64,000 nt of DNA from Ferirhizobium litorale (GCA_030028905.1 JALDYZ010000003.1:1-64000); one strand, 5' to 3'. Shown: positions 38,905-48,017, counted from the stretch's first letter. Program-made: numbers and translations. The notes: generated by a model from the letters alone, not told the origin.

Positions 38905-38940
38905 CGGCAATTTGCCGCTTATATTGGCGGCAAGTTGCCG
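38905..38940. promoter_or_regulatory. Twin operator palindromes before the Xre-RES gene pair
   Basis: CGGCAA-T-TTGCCG (38905-38917) and CGGCAA-G-TTGCCG (38928-38940) are two copies of the same 13-bp palindrome, centred 23 bp apart, about two helical turns. They lie immediately ahead of the ribosome-binding site AAGGAG at 38944. This is the expected arrangement for cooperative autorepression by a toxin-antitoxin complex. Confidence 0.75.
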
Positions 38941-38955
38941 CACAAGGAGCTTGCC

Positions 38956-39399
38956 ATGTCTGCCGCACACGCCGTTATCATCGATGTCGCCCGAAAGCTC
39001 GGAGGATCGTCCGTGCTCGGGGCGGATGTTCGGTCGCAAGCGGATCTCGCCCGCGTCGTCAGTCACCGCCTTCCGCTCGAGACACTGCGGGGGCTGTCGC
39101 GGGCAGGGATCAGTGACCAGGAGATCGAGCGTTTCGTCATTCCGCAGCGAACCCGGCGTCATCGGGCGGAGAAGCAACAGCCTCTGACGGTCGAAGAATC
39201 AGATCGAGCCGTGCGGCTGTTGCGGATCCAGACGTTGTCGGAAAACACGTTCGGTGATGTCGAGAAGGCCAATATCTGGTTGCGACGTCCACTGCATGAA
39301 CTGGACGGCAACACGCCGCTGGACATCGCCCAGACCGAAGCCGGCACACGGCTGATCGAAACCATCCTCGCCAAGATCGCCTGGGGTGCTGCCGCCTGA
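38956..39399 (+). CDS. Xre/MbcA/ParS-type antitoxin
   Basis: A 147-residue protein of the RES-associated Xre antitoxin class. It has an N-terminal Xre-like helical DNA-binding part (LPLETLRGLSRAGISDQEIERFVIP in outline, about residues 30-55) and a C-terminal MbcA/DUF2384 domain with the NIWLRRPLHELDGNTP motif (about 105-120). ATG 38956 is chosen because AAGGAG precedes it; an ATG seven codons earlier is in frame. Its stop overlaps the toxin start by ATGA. It should neutralise the RES toxin and repress the pair through the twin operators. Confidence 0.9.
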   Translation: MSAAHAVIIDVARKLGGSSVLGADVRSQADLARVVSHRLPLETLRGLSRAGISDQEIERFVIPQRTRRHRAEKQQPLTVEESDRAVRLLRIQTLSENTFGDVEKANIWLRRPLHELDGNTPLDIAQTEAGTRLIETILAKIAWGAAA

Positions 39400-39860
39400 T
39401 GCGTCTTTGGCGGTTGTCGGGCACGCAGCATGCCCGCTCGTTCGATGGCGGCTATGGCCTTCTGTTCGACGGACGATGGAATACCGCCGGCTGGCCGGTA
39501 ACCTACTGCGCCACGTCCCCGTCGCTATGCGTACTCGAAAAGCTGGTCCACGTCGAAGACCCGGCGCTTCTGCCGGACCTGACCATGGTCGTCTACGACT
39601 TTCCCGACGATCTCGGAATCGATGACGTGCCGCTGGACACGCTTCCCGGCGACTGGCGGCAACAAGAAGCCATGACCCAGGAGATCGGCAGCCGCTGGCT
39701 CGCATCGGGCACGAGCCCGCTAATCCGCGTGCCGTCAGCGATTGTCGCGCTGCCGGGCTCGCCGGATCTCAACCTGATGATCAACCACCGCCACCCGGAC
39801 GCCGGCCGCATCGCCATTGCCAAGCTGGTGCCGTTCCGCTTCGATCCGCGCCTGCTCTGA
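39399..39860 (+). CDS. RES-domain toxin
   Basis: A 153-residue RES-domain protein. The family's conserved Arg, Glu and Ser are visible in FDGRWNTAGWP (about 23-33), SLCVLEKLVH (about 42-51) and the late SPLIRVPSAIV segment. RES toxins are ADP-ribosyltransferase-like and deplete NAD+ in the cell. The gene overlaps the antitoxin by four bases, and the pair is probably a stabilisation module of this replicon. Confidence 0.9.
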   Translation: MRLWRLSGTQHARSFDGGYGLLFDGRWNTAGWPVTYCATSPSLCVLEKLVHVEDPALLPDLTMVVYDFPDDLGIDDVPLDTLPGDWRQQEAMTQEIGSRWLASGTSPLIRVPSAIVALPGSPDLNLMINHRHPDAGRIAIAKLVPFRFDPRLL

Positions 39861-39881
39861 TACGGCGGACATGCGGTTGGC

Positions 39882-40406
39882 TCACCGAGCATGGACCTCC
39901 CTCAGCACGGCGATGAGGCTGTCGACATCGAGCGGTCCGTCATAGCGCATTCCGTTGATGAAAAACGATGGCGTGCCATTGACGCCGCTACGCAAACCGC
40001 TGCGGAAATCGTCCTCGATCTTCTGATCGAAACGGCCATCGAAGGCACGTTCGACCGCTGCAGGATGAATACCCAGCAGTTTACCGTAACGCCGCAGATC
40101 GTTGTCGCTCAGGGCCTGCTGGTTTTCGTAGAGCAGGTCATGAGCCTCCCAGAACTTGCCCTCGGCGGCGGCCATCTCGGCGAAATCGGCGGCGTGAACG
40201 GCATGCGGATGCATCTGCGCCAGCGGAAAATTGCGAAAGACAAAGCACAGGTCACTGCCCATCGCCTGCTGGACTGCCTTGAGTATGGGATAGGCTTCGC
40301 CGCAATAGGGGCATTCATAATCCCCGTACTCGACCAAAGTCACCGCAGCCGAGCGCGGACCTGCAATATGGTCGCCACTATCGACCCCCACGCTGAGACG
40401 GTTCAT
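39882..40406 (-). CDS. DsbA/DsbG-like thioredoxin-fold protein
   Basis: A 174-residue thioredoxin-fold protein with a CPYC redox motif (EYGDYECPYCGEAYP; Cys32-Cys35) and a late cis-proline in GVNGTPSFFINGMRYDG. The fold includes the helical insertion of the DsbA class. No signal peptide is visible, so it is probably cytoplasmic. The ATG at 40406 overlaps the stop of the peroxiredoxin gene (ATGA), making it the likely reducing partner of that enzyme. Confidence 0.85.
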   Translation of the reverse strand: MNRLSVGVDSGDHIAGPRSAAVTLVEYGDYECPYCGEAYPILKAVQQAMGSDLCFVFRNFPLAQMHPHAVHAADFAEMAAAEGKFWEAHDLLYENQQALSDNDLRRYGKLLGIHPAAVERAFDGRFDQKIEDDFRSGLRSGVNGTPSFFINGMRYDGPLDVDSLIAVLREVHAR

Positions 40407-40912
40407 GACTGCACCTCCGCGGTTCGGGCGTCGGCGCCGATTTCGTCGAGCGCTTGAAGAATGCCGTCCGCGCCCGGATTGATCCCCAATGGGGATACAT
40501 AGCTCCAGCGGATGATTCCCGCGGAATCGATCACAAAAAGCGCCCGATCGGAAATACCTTCCTTGTCGCGGTAGACGCCGTAGCGGCGGGCGACCTCCCC
40601 CTTGGGCTCGAAGTCGGCGAGCAGCGGAAAATGCAAACTGCGGTCTGCGGTAAAGGCGGCGTGACACCAGACGCCATCAACGGAAATACCCAGCAACTGG
40701 GCCTTGCTGCGTTGAAACTCCGCAAGCGCCTCGTTGTACAGCGCCATCTGGTCGCCACAAACGGGGCTCCAGTCCGCAGGATAGAATGCCAGTATGACAG
40801 GCGCACCGCGCAGATCATCCAGCGAGACCATCTGGTCTGGCGTCGCCGGCAAACTGAAGGACGGGGCGACCGTGCCGGCCACCAGCGCCTTGTGAAGTTG
40901 AGATTCGGACAT
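40403..40912 (-). CDS. Peroxiredoxin (AhpC/TSA family)
   Basis: A 169-residue peroxiredoxin with the active-site segment AFYPADWSPVCGDQ (peroxidatic Cys52). This has the AhpE/1-Cys-like form: the usual Thr is Ser (SPVC for TPVC), and the only other Cys (in GVWCHAAF) is mid-protein. It would reduce hydrogen peroxide or organic peroxides and be recycled by the DsbA-like protein whose gene overlaps it. The two genes form a minus-strand unit convergent with the RES toxin gene. Confidence 0.88.
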   Translation of the reverse strand: MSESQLHKALVAGTVAPSFSLPATPDQMVSLDDLRGAPVILAFYPADWSPVCGDQMALYNEALAEFQRSKAQLLGISVDGVWCHAAFTADRSLHFPLLADFEPKGEVARRYGVYRDKEGISDRALFVIDSAGIIRWSYVSPLGINPGADGILQALDEIGADARTAEVQS

Positions 40913-41127
40913 GGGGCAGCTCTCCTATGGTGATATGCTGACGCAACGTCATCAGAAATAAACAGGGCGATGCATGCGCGGCGAAGACCCGTTGCCACGA
41001 GCACGCCTTGGCGATTGCATCCAGAGAGTAAAAGGTTTTGTCCGGCCCGAAATCACCCGGTCGTACAGGCGCAGCGATACCTAGGTGTAGTTGAGCATGC
41101 GGTTGGTGCCCGTTGCTTTCTGCCCGT

Positions 41128-42513
41128 TCACGCTACGGCAGGGAATGCGACGACAGCCAGCAAACCGTTTCCGCCGACGCCTGGCAAGAGTCGCAGTTGC
41201 GCCCCAAAAAGCGTGGCGATTTCCTCGACGATCGGCAGGCCCAGGCCGGCACCCGGCGACTTGTCCTGACCGCCGCGCTCGAAGCGATGACGAACCGCGG
41301 CAAGCTTGTCGGCAGGAATGCCAGGGCCGTTGTCCTCGACTTCGAGCAGCACAGCTCCCGGCTCCTTGCGCACCCGCACGGTCACCACCGCATTCGCGCC
41401 GGCATAGGCGATGGCGTTTCCGATCAGGTTTCGGAGCAACTCGCCGATCAGCAGCGGCTCGGCTTTCACGAATGCCGGTTCCTCCGCCTCGAAGCCAAGG
41501 TCGATCGCAGCGTCGGCGGCGGTGGGGATCTGGTCGGCGGTGATTTCCTGCGCAAGCGCCTGCAGATCGATGCTAGGGAAAGCGCGGGTTTCCTCAGAGC
41601 CTGCTGCATCGATTTTGGCCATCAGCAACAGTTGCGCCATGATGCGCTCGGCATGAGCGACCGCCTGGTCCCCCTTGAGAGCCGCGGCCTGTGCCTCGAC
41701 GAGCGTCGACGCGCGGGCCGATAGCGCAAGCTGGGTGCGGATGATTGCGAGAGGCGTGCGCAACTGGTGGCTGGCATTGCCGGTGAAATGGCGAAGCGCA
41801 TCCAACGCCGATTGCAGCCTCAGCATGAACGAGTTCAGTCGATCGACGAGGCCCTGTACCTCGCTCGGAACCATCTGCTCGATCGGATGCAGATCGCCCG
41901 GGCTGCGCTCGGAGATCGCATCACCGAGTCGGTAGAGCGGGCGAAGCGAGTAGGTGACGGCGATCCAGACGATCACCGCCGCCCCGGCGATCATGAAAAG
42001 CAGGCGCAGGGCCGATCGGACGAGGATCGCCTGCGCCAGATGGCGCCGGGCGATGGTCGTCTCAGCGACTGTGACGACAAAAGGAACCGAGTTCACCCCG
42101 GTCGAGGCCGACCGTTGCAGCGTCGCAACCCGGATGGGCTCGCCGCGAAAAGAATCGTCGGCAAAGACCGTCATCGCGCCTTGCATGTCGGTGATGGTCG
42201 GGAGCGTCTGGTAGCCGGTGATGAAGTTTCCGGGTGGTCCGTCGACGCGGTAGAATACACGATCCTGCGCCGCGGAAGTCAGCATTTCAAGCGCCACATA
42301 GGGGATGTCGACCTCAAGGCTTCCGTCTTCGGCCACGACAACGCGCTCGGCGATCGCCAGCGCGGAACCCGCGAGCACCCGGTCGGAAACGATGTTTGCC
42401 GTCTGGACGGCCTCGCGGTAGGTGTCGGTCAGCGCCAGCGCTGCGATGATCGCCGCTGCCCCGAGAAGCCACAGCAGCAGTCTGCGGCGCAGCGAATATG
42501 CGGCCTTCCTCAT
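41128..42513 (-). CDS. tctE: Sensor histidine kinase, TctE-like
   Basis: A 461-residue inner-membrane sensor kinase with a membrane helix at about 10-29, a periplasmic 2CSK_N-type domain, a second helix at about 168-188, HAMP, and the dimerisation/phosphoacceptor region HFTGNASHQLRTPLA with His249. The ATP-binding domain has NAIAYAG, DNGPGIP and GAGLGLPIVEEI. It is encoded just after the response regulator (ATGA overlap). Together they resemble TctDE, which controls tricarboxylate uptake; the tctCBA genes lie 2 kb away. Confidence 0.9.
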   Translation of the reverse strand: MRKAAYSLRRRLLLWLLGAAAIIAALALTDTYREAVQTANIVSDRVLAGSALAIAERVVVAEDGSLEVDIPYVALEMLTSAAQDRVFYRVDGPPGNFITGYQTLPTITDMQGAMTVFADDSFRGEPIRVATLQRSASTGVNSVPFVVTVAETTIARRHLAQAILVRSALRLLFMIAGAAVIVWIAVTYSLRPLYRLGDAISERSPGDLHPIEQMVPSEVQGLVDRLNSFMLRLQSALDALRHFTGNASHQLRTPLAIIRTQLALSARASTLVEAQAAALKGDQAVAHAERIMAQLLLMAKIDAAGSEETRAFPSIDLQALAQEITADQIPTAADAAIDLGFEAEEPAFVKAEPLLIGELLRNLIGNAIAYAGANAVVTVRVRKEPGAVLLEVEDNGPGIPADKLAAVRHRFERGGQDKSPGAGLGLPIVEEIATLFGAQLRLLPGVGGNGLLAVVAFPAVA

Positions 42514-43187
42514 GACATGCCGGGCAACTTGTCGAGATAGTAGCCGATGCCGCGGGCGGTCTTGACCGTCAGCCCGTGCGGCGCAAGCCGCTTGCGAAGG
42601 CGGCTGACATATTGCTCGATGGCATTGCTGGACAGGTCGTCGTCGAAGGCGGCCAGCGACTGCATGATGCCTTCCTTCGCCACCACCTTGCCCGCCCGGG
42701 TGAATAGGACCTCGAGGAGACCGAGTTCACGCGCGGGAATGTCGAGCGGTGTTCCGCCGGCGGAAAATGTCCGCGAGTTGAGATCGAGAGAGACCGCCCC
42801 GAAACCGACTGTTGCGGATCGCAACCCCGCCTGCCGGCGCAAAAGCACGCGCACCCGCGCCTCGAACTCGCCGATATCGAACGGCTTGATCAGGTAGTCG
42901 TCGGCGCCGAGATCCAGCCCGCGCACGCGTTCCTCGGGAGTACCGCGCGCGGTCAGAATCAGCACGGCGGCGTGATTTTGCCGTGCCCGCATCGAGCGCA
43001 GGACGTCCAGCCCATCCATTTCCGGTAGATTGAGGTCGAGTATCACGAGGTCGAAGGATTCCGCTGCGGTCACCGCATTGGCGGATGCACCGTCATGGAC
43101 GACGTCGACCGCGTGCCCCGTACCGCGCAGGATCGCGGACAAGCCATCGGCCAGCGCGCCATTGTCTTCGACAAGCAGTATTCGCAC
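42510..43187 (-). CDS. tctD: OmpR-type response regulator, TctD-like
   Basis: A 225-residue response regulator with a receiver domain (phosphoacceptor Asp51 in VILDLNLPEMDGLD) and a C-terminal OmpR winged helix (about 125-220, with SNAIEQYVSRLRKRL). GTG at 43187 is chosen because GGGGGAG lies four bases upstream; the frame continues to 43208. It is divergent from the binding-protein gene at 43268 with only 80 bp between them, so it likely regulates that gene and the tctCBA operon. Confidence 0.92.
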   Translation of the reverse strand: MRILLVEDNGALADGLSAILRGTGHAVDVVHDGASANAVTAAESFDLVILDLNLPEMDGLDVLRSMRARQNHAAVLILTARGTPEERVRGLDLGADDYLIKPFDIGEFEARVRVLLRRQAGLRSATVGFGAVSLDLNSRTFSAGGTPLDIPARELGLLEVLFTRAGKVVAKEGIMQSLAAFDDDLSSNAIEQYVSRLRKRLAPHGLTVKTARGIGYYLDKLPGMS

Positions 43188-43267
43188 TCTGCTCCCCCTC
43201 TTTCGCACTCACTCTATCGGTCCTCGGCGTGCTTGTGAACGGGGTGGTGCTCAGGCAATATATACTG

Positions 43268-44338
43268 ATGAGGACTTTCTTTTTTCTATCGGTTGTGCTG
43301 TCCGGCGCCGGGTTCGCGTTTGCCGGGGAGCCGATATTTTTTCCAGCACCGTCGGGCAATGCGAACGCCCCTGTCCTCATCGTCTATTCGTCCCTCGACG
43401 AGCCGCTGGCAAAGCCGATGATCTCCGGGTTCCAGGAGGCAAATCCCGACATCGCCGTGCGCTACGAGGACATGCTGACCGGCGAGATCTATGACCGGAT
43501 TGTGCATGAGACCGATTCCGGCGGAAGAACCGCCGACTTCGCCTTTTCTTCAGCCATGGATCTGCAGGTCAAACTGTCCAATGACGGCTACGCCCAACGC
43601 AGCGACCTGCCGAAAAGCGCCGAATGGCCACAATGGGCGAATTGGCGAAACACCGCCTATGCGCTGACGTTCGAGCCCGCGGTGTTCGTCTATCACAAGC
43701 CGAGCTTCAACACCGATCCGCCACCCAGCTCGCGCGCCGATTTTGTCACCTACCTCAAGCGAAATGGCGATGCGGTTCACGGCCGCATCGGCACCTACGA
43801 CATAGAGCGATCCGGTGTCGGCTTTCTGTTCATGTCGCGCGATCAGGAGCAGTTCGGCGACATCTGGTCGGTGATCAGCGCGATGGGGTCTGCGGGTGTC
43901 AAGCTGTACTCCACCAGTTCTGCCATTCTGGAACGCGTCGCCGATGGTCGGTTTGTCCTGGGCTACAACATACTCGGCTCCTATGCCGCCGATTGGGCGG
44001 CGCGCGACCCGAACATCGGCATCGTTCTGCCGAAGGACTACACTGTCGTCATGTCGCGCATCGGCCTTGTTCCGCAGGCGGCTGCGTCGCCGGAACTCGG
44101 TCGTCGCTATCTCGAATTCTTCATGTCCGACCGCGGCCAGACCATCCTTGCGCGGCAGTTGCAGATCCCGGCAGTCAACCCCCATGTTGCCGGCGCCAAT
44201 ACCGCGAGCACGATGCAGGCCATTCATGGGACACAGTTGCGACCGGTGCCGGTAAGCCCCGGATTGATGGTCTACCTCGACCAGGTGAAAAGGACGCGAT
44301 TGATCAATCGCTGGAACGAAGCGCTGCGCACACAGTAG
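43268..44338 (+). CDS. Periplasmic solute-binding protein (Fe3+/2-aminoethylphosphonate class) next to TctDE
   Basis: A 356-residue protein with a clear signal peptide (MRTFFFLSVVLSGAGFAFA). The mature part is of the extracellular binding protein class 1 type: LIVYSSLDEPLAKPMISGFQ, the EAALRTQ-like C-terminus and YLEFFMSDRGQTIL. No ABC permease or ATPase gene is nearby. It sits between the two-component genes and tctC, so it may act as a periplasmic sensor for the kinase rather than as a transport component. That role is inferred. Confidence 0.8.
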   Translation: MRTFFFLSVVLSGAGFAFAGEPIFFPAPSGNANAPVLIVYSSLDEPLAKPMISGFQEANPDIAVRYEDMLTGEIYDRIVHETDSGGRTADFAFSSAMDLQVKLSNDGYAQRSDLPKSAEWPQWANWRNTAYALTFEPAVFVYHKPSFNTDPPPSSRADFVTYLKRNGDAVHGRIGTYDIERSGVGFLFMSRDQEQFGDIWSVISAMGSAGVKLYSTSSAILERVADGRFVLGYNILGSYAADWAARDPNIGIVLPKDYTVVMSRIGLVPQAAASPELGRRYLEFFMSDRGQTILARQLQIPAVNPHVAGANTASTMQAIHGTQLRPVPVSPGLMVYLDQVKRTRLINRWNEALRTQ

Positions 44339-44379
44339 GCCATTTTGTTCCGGCGTGGCGTGCACATTGGCGCATGGTG

Positions 44380-44403
44380 CATTGCAATGTCAGCTAAATG
44401 ACA
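44380..44403. promoter_or_regulatory. Palindromes upstream of tctC
   Basis: A perfect 10-bp palindrome CATTGCAATG (44380-44389) overlaps an inverted repeat TGTCA-N6-TGACA (44388-44403) in the 252-bp gap before tctC. These are candidate binding sites for the TctD-like regulator or another factor. No clear -35/-10 pair was assigned. Confidence 0.4.
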
Positions 44404-44590
44404 GCTTTGTATGGTGCGTTTGGGATCTTCATAGCCGTGGAGGCGGCGGGGTGAAGAACGGGAGGACTACCAGAATCGGCGATCGTGAACCTGCTGCCAG
44501 TTGGGCAGCATGCATCGCCCGACGACAAACTCCTTCCGTTCGTGATCAACAAGACCGGTGGCACGGACCACCGCAACGGAGGACGTCAAC

Positions 44591-45535
44591 GTGAAACACT
44601 TCATTCTCGGATCCATTCTTGCCGCGGCGATTGCACTGCCGGCGTCAGCAGCCGACTATACGATCATTGCACCGGCCAATCCGGGCGGTGGCTGGGACCA
44701 GACCGCCCGCTCGCTGCAGACGGTCATGCAGGACGAAGGCATTTCCTCCTCCGTGCAGGTCCAGAACGTCCCCGGGGCTGGCGGCACGATCGGACTTGCG
44801 CAGTTCGCCAGCCAGTCCGCAGGCAACCCGAACGCCTTGATCGTAGGCGGATATGTGATGGTCGGGGCCATCCTGACCAACAAGTCTCCGGTATCGCTTG
44901 CCGACGTAACCCCGATTGCCAGGCTGACCGGCGAATATGAGGCGATCGTCGTTCCGGCCTCTTCGCCGATCCAGACAATGGGCGACCTCGTCGAGGCCCT
45001 GAAGAAGGATCCCGGCGCTGTATCCTGGGCCGGCGGCTCGGCCGGCGGGACCGACCACATCGCAGTCGGCTTGATCGCCAAGGCTGCCGGCGTCGATCCG
45101 ACCAAGATCAACTATGTTGCCTATTCCGGTGGCGGCGAGGCCCTTGCAGCCATTCTCGGCAGCCAGGTCACGGCCGGCATTTCCGGTTATGGCGAGTTCG
45201 AATCCCAGGTGAAGGCCGGCACGCTGCGCCTGCTCGCCGTCACCAGCGCTGAACGCCTGGAGGGTATCGACGCGCCGACGCTGAAGGAGGCCGGCCTCGA
45301 CGTCGTCGTGGAGAACTGGCGCATGATCGCCGCCGCGCCGGGCCTTACCGATGAACAGAAGGCCGCCGTAACGGCAGATATCGAAAAACTAGCGAAGTCA
45401 GCTGGATGGCAGGAAATGTTGAAGACAAAGGGGTGGCAGGATACTTACCTCTCGGGTCCGGCATTCCAGGAACAGCTCGCTAAGGACATCTCGGCTACTC
45501 AGGGCATCCTCAAGGATATCGGGCTGGTCCAATGA
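44591..45535 (+). CDS. tctC: Tripartite tricarboxylate transporter binding protein TctC
   Basis: A 314-residue periplasmic binding protein of the TctC/Bug family, with signal peptide [20 protein letters not shown] and the family motif [20 protein letters not shown] [15 protein letters not shown]. The segment [14 protein letters not shown] and the [20 protein letters not shown] region are also typical. Start is GTG at 44591 after GGAGG at seven bases; the ATG at 44558 has no such site. Its stop overlaps the tctB start (ATGA). The ligand is probably a carboxylic acid. Confidence 0.92.
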   Translation: MKHFILGSILAAAIALPASAADYTIIAPANPGGGWDQTARSLQTVMQDEGISSSVQVQNVPGAGGTIGLAQFASQSAGNPNALIVGGYVMVGAILTNKSPVSLADVTPIARLTGEYEAIVVPASSPIQTMGDLVEALKKDPGAVSWAGGSAGGTDHIAVGLIAKAAGVDPTKINYVAYSGGGEALAAILGSQVTAGISGYGEFESQVKAGTLRLLAVTSAERLEGIDAPTLKEAGLDVVVENWRMIAAAPGLTDEQKAAVTADIEKLAKSAGWQEMLKTKGWQDTYLSGPAFQEQLAKDISATQGILKDIGLVQ

Positions 45536-46023
45536 GCACCGACAGCTCCCCAAAAGCTGCGAAGCGTCGCCCCGACCGGGCGGCGCTGGTTATCGCGGTC
45601 GCCCTGATCGCGGTCGCAGCCGTCATCTTCTGGGATGTATCCCGTCTCGGCGCGATCGCCAGCTACGCCCGCATCGGCCCGACAACCGTGCCAAATCTGG
45701 TTGCCGGAGGTCTGCTTGTCCTCGGCATCTGGACCGCGATCGAGGCATGGAGAGGCGACTTTCCCGAACGCGAACACCAGGAAATGGGGCCTGTGCTGTG
45801 GATCGTCGGCGGACTTGCCGCGCAGATGCTGCTGCTCAAGCCGCTCGGCTTTTCGATCGCCACAGGCGTACTGTTCGCCATGACCGCCGCCGGCTTCGGC
45901 AAGCGAAAGCTCTGGCTGACACTACCGATCGGTATCGCATTCAGCTTTGTGGTCTGGGTCATCTTCACGCGACTTCTGCAGTTGCATCTGCCGTCGGGCC
46001 CGCTCGAAGCACTGTTTTTCTGA
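45532..46023 (+). CDS. tctB: Tripartite tricarboxylate transporter small membrane subunit TctB
   Basis: A 163-residue membrane protein with four hydrophobic segments (about 18-36, 50-66, 84-100 and 120-145), the size and layout of TctB. It works with the large subunit TctA to import the ligand delivered by TctC. The gene overlaps tctC and lies 12 bp ahead of tctA. Confidence 0.92.
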   Translation: MSTDSSPKAAKRRPDRAALVIAVALIAVAAVIFWDVSRLGAIASYARIGPTTVPNLVAGGLLVLGIWTAIEAWRGDFPEREHQEMGPVLWIVGGLAAQMLLLKPLGFSIATGVLFAMTAAGFGKRKLWLTLPIGIAFSFVVWVIFTRLLQLHLPSGPLEALFF

Positions 46024-46035
46024 GGTGACCAAGGG

Positions 46036-47553
46036 ATGAGTACATTCGAATTCCTGCTGCAGGGCATGCTGGTCGCCTGTCAGCCGATGAACCTGCTCTA
46101 TGCGCTGATCGGCGTCACGCTCGGGACCGCCGTGGGCGTTCTGCCCGGCATCGGGCCAGCTCTGACCGTCGCGCTTCTCCTGCCGGTCACCTACAAGCTC
46201 GATCCGGCCGGATCCCTTATCATGTTCGCCGGCATCTACTACGGCGGCATGTATGGCGGCTCGACGACGTCGATCCTGCTCAATACGCCGGGTGAGAGCG
46301 CTTCGATCGTGACCGCTCTCGAGGGCAACAAGATGGCCAGAGCGGGCAGGGGTGGACCTGCGCTCGCGACCGCCGCCATCGGATCCTTCGTTGCCGGATT
46401 GATCGCCACACTGCTGCTCGCATTCATTGCGCCCTCGATCGTCAAGCTGGCACTCGTATTCGGTCCGCGCGAGTATTTCGCGCTGATGGTGCTTGCATTT
46501 GTCACCGTGTCGTCGGCCTTCGGCGACTCCACCTTGCGCGGCCTGACGTCATTGTTCATCGGCTTCGCGCTCGCCATCATCGGCATCGACCAGCAGACCG
46601 GCCAGGCGCGGATGAGCTTCGGTGTTCCCGACCTGCTCGACGGCATCGAGGTGACCACGCTTGCCGTTGCCATGTTCGCCATCGGCGAAACACTCTACAT
46701 CGCGGCCCAGGGCAGTCGCGCGCCCGACAAGGTTGAGGCCGTCAAGGGTTCGTTGTGGATGAACGCGCAGGATTGGGCGCGGTCGTGGAAGCCATGGCTG
46801 CGGGGCACGTTCATCGGCTTCCCGATCGGCGCGATGCCGGCCGGTGGCGCAGAAATCGGTACCTTCCTGTCCTATGCGACGGAGAAGCGCCTGACCAAGC
46901 ATCCGGAGGAATTCGGCAATGGTGCGATCGAGGGCGTCGCCGGCCCCGAAGCTGCCAACAACGCTTCCGCCGCGGGCACACTCGTGCCACTGCTCACCCT
47001 CGGCCTGCCGACGACGGCTACCGCCGCCATCATGCTCGCCGGCTTTCAGCAATACGGCCTGCAGCCGGGGCCTCTTCTGTTCGCCACGAACCCGCAGCTT
47101 GTCTGGGGCCTGATCGCCAGCCTGTTGATCGCCAACTTCATGCTGCTGGTCCTGAACCTGCCGATGATCGGCCTCTGGGTGCGGCTGCTGACGATCCCGC
47201 GGCCCTGGCTCTATGCCGGTATCCTGCTGTTTGCAACGCTCGGCACCATTGGCGCCAACCCGTCGGTGTTCGAACTCGGAATGCTGCTGGCCTTCGGGCT
47301 CCTCGGCTTCATCATGCGCATATTCGGCTATCCGATCGCGCCGGTCGTGGTCGGCCTGATCCTCGGGCCTCTCGCGGAGCAGCAATTGCGGCGCGCGCTG
47401 GCTATTAGCCAGGGCGATCCGACGGCGCTCGTGATGTCGCCGGTCGCGGCTGTACTGCTTGCCGTCGCCGCCGCGGCACTGATCATCCCGCTTATCCTGA
47501 GGGCCCGTGGCCGTGGCCAGGTACTGGCCCAGCTTGCGGCAAGCGAGGACTGA
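46036..47553 (+). CDS. tctA: Tripartite tricarboxylate transporter large membrane subunit TctA
   Basis: A 505-residue integral membrane protein of the TctA family with about twelve spans. It has the signature glycine-rich loops [18 protein letters not shown] (about 32-49) and [20 protein letters not shown] (about 68-87, given here as [18 protein letters not shown]), and a second copy around [17 protein letters not shown]. It forms the sodium-coupled translocation path with TctB. A terminator follows. Confidence 0.94.
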   Translation: MSTFEFLLQGMLVACQPMNLLYALIGVTLGTAVGVLPGIGPALTVALLLPVTYKLDPAGSLIMFAGIYYGGMYGGSTTSILLNTPGESASIVTALEGNKMARAGRGGPALATAAIGSFVAGLIATLLLAFIAPSIVKLALVFGPREYFALMVLAFVTVSSAFGDSTLRGLTSLFIGFALAIIGIDQQTGQARMSFGVPDLLDGIEVTTLAVAMFAIGETLYIAAQGSRAPDKVEAVKGSLWMNAQDWARSWKPWLRGTFIGFPIGAMPAGGAEIGTFLSYATEKRLTKHPEEFGNGAIEGVAGPEAANNASAAGTLVPLLTLGLPTTATAAIMLAGFQQYGLQPGPLLFATNPQLVWGLIASLLIANFMLLVLNLPMIGLWVRLLTIPRPWLYAGILLFATLGTIGANPSVFELGMLLAFGLLGFIMRIFGYPIAPVVVGLILGPLAEQQLRRALAISQGDPTALVMSPVAAVLLAVAAAALIIPLILRARGRGQVLAQLAASED

Positions 47554-47577
47554 TCCACACTTACTGCCGATTCAAGG

Positions 47578-47607
47578 GCCGGCGCATGTATGCGCCGGCT
47601 CTTCCTT
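47578..47607 (+). terminator. Rho-independent terminator after tctA
   Basis: A nine-bp perfect stem, GCCGGCGCA (47578-47586) and TGCGCCGGC (47591-47599), with a four-base loop, is followed by TCTTCCTT. It lies 24 bp past the tctA stop. Confidence 0.85.
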
Positions 47608-47704
47608 GTTTGCATGGCTGCCTTGCCGAACCATTCCTTGTTGTGCGGCGCACACAACACCACATTGGTGTTGCACATACACACGAAGGAAAGAGAGAAG
47701 CGAA

Positions 47705-47878
47705 ATGTCCGCCCTGAAGAAATCGATCAACAGTGGTTTTCTTGGCCGCGCCTTCGCCGTTATCGGTGCCGCCACGGCCGCCAGCGCTGCAGTCGAAGCC
47801 CATCGCCGCCCGTCTGCCCGTCACCTGACGACGCTCGGCATCGAGCCGGCCGCATTCGATCGTATCCGCGACATCTGA
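47705..47878 (+). CDS. 57-residue small protein, DUF1127-like C-terminus
   Basis: A short basic protein: MSALKKSINSGFLGRAF, an alanine-rich hydrophobic middle, then RRPSARHLTTLGIEPAAF and DRIRDI. The end resembles the LGI-x-R/P core of DUF1127 proteins, several of which affect RNA or phosphate/stress responses in Alphaproteobacteria. The ATG has a purine-rich site (GGAAAGAGAGAAG) in front, and a terminator hairpin follows the gene, both of which support a real gene. The function here is unknown. Confidence 0.6.
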   Translation: MSALKKSINSGFLGRAFAVIGAATAASAAVEAHRRPSARHLTTLGIEPAAFDRIRDI

Positions 47879-47931
47879 ATAGCCGCGGCCGGTTGAAGAA
47901 ACCGGCGAACAGCAGCATCGAGAAATCATGT

Positions 47932-47967
47932 GAGCGCCGCGCCAAGAAAGCCGGCGCTCTTGTTTTG
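47932..47967 (+). terminator. Terminator after the 57-residue protein gene
   Basis: Arms GAGCGCCG (47932-47939) and CGGCGCTC (47952-47959) form an eight-bp stem with a 12-base loop, followed by the T-rich TTGTTTTG. It ends the short transcript of the preceding small gene. Confidence 0.7.
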
Positions 47968-48017
47968 TGCAGAGCTCATCCGCCGACATAAAAAATATCG
48001 ATATCTATTTTTAAACA

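Noticed and set aside
47887..47906. Hairpin GCCGGTT/AACCGGC after the 57-residue protein gene
   Set aside because: No T-tract follows it; the hairpin at 47932-47959 is a better terminator.
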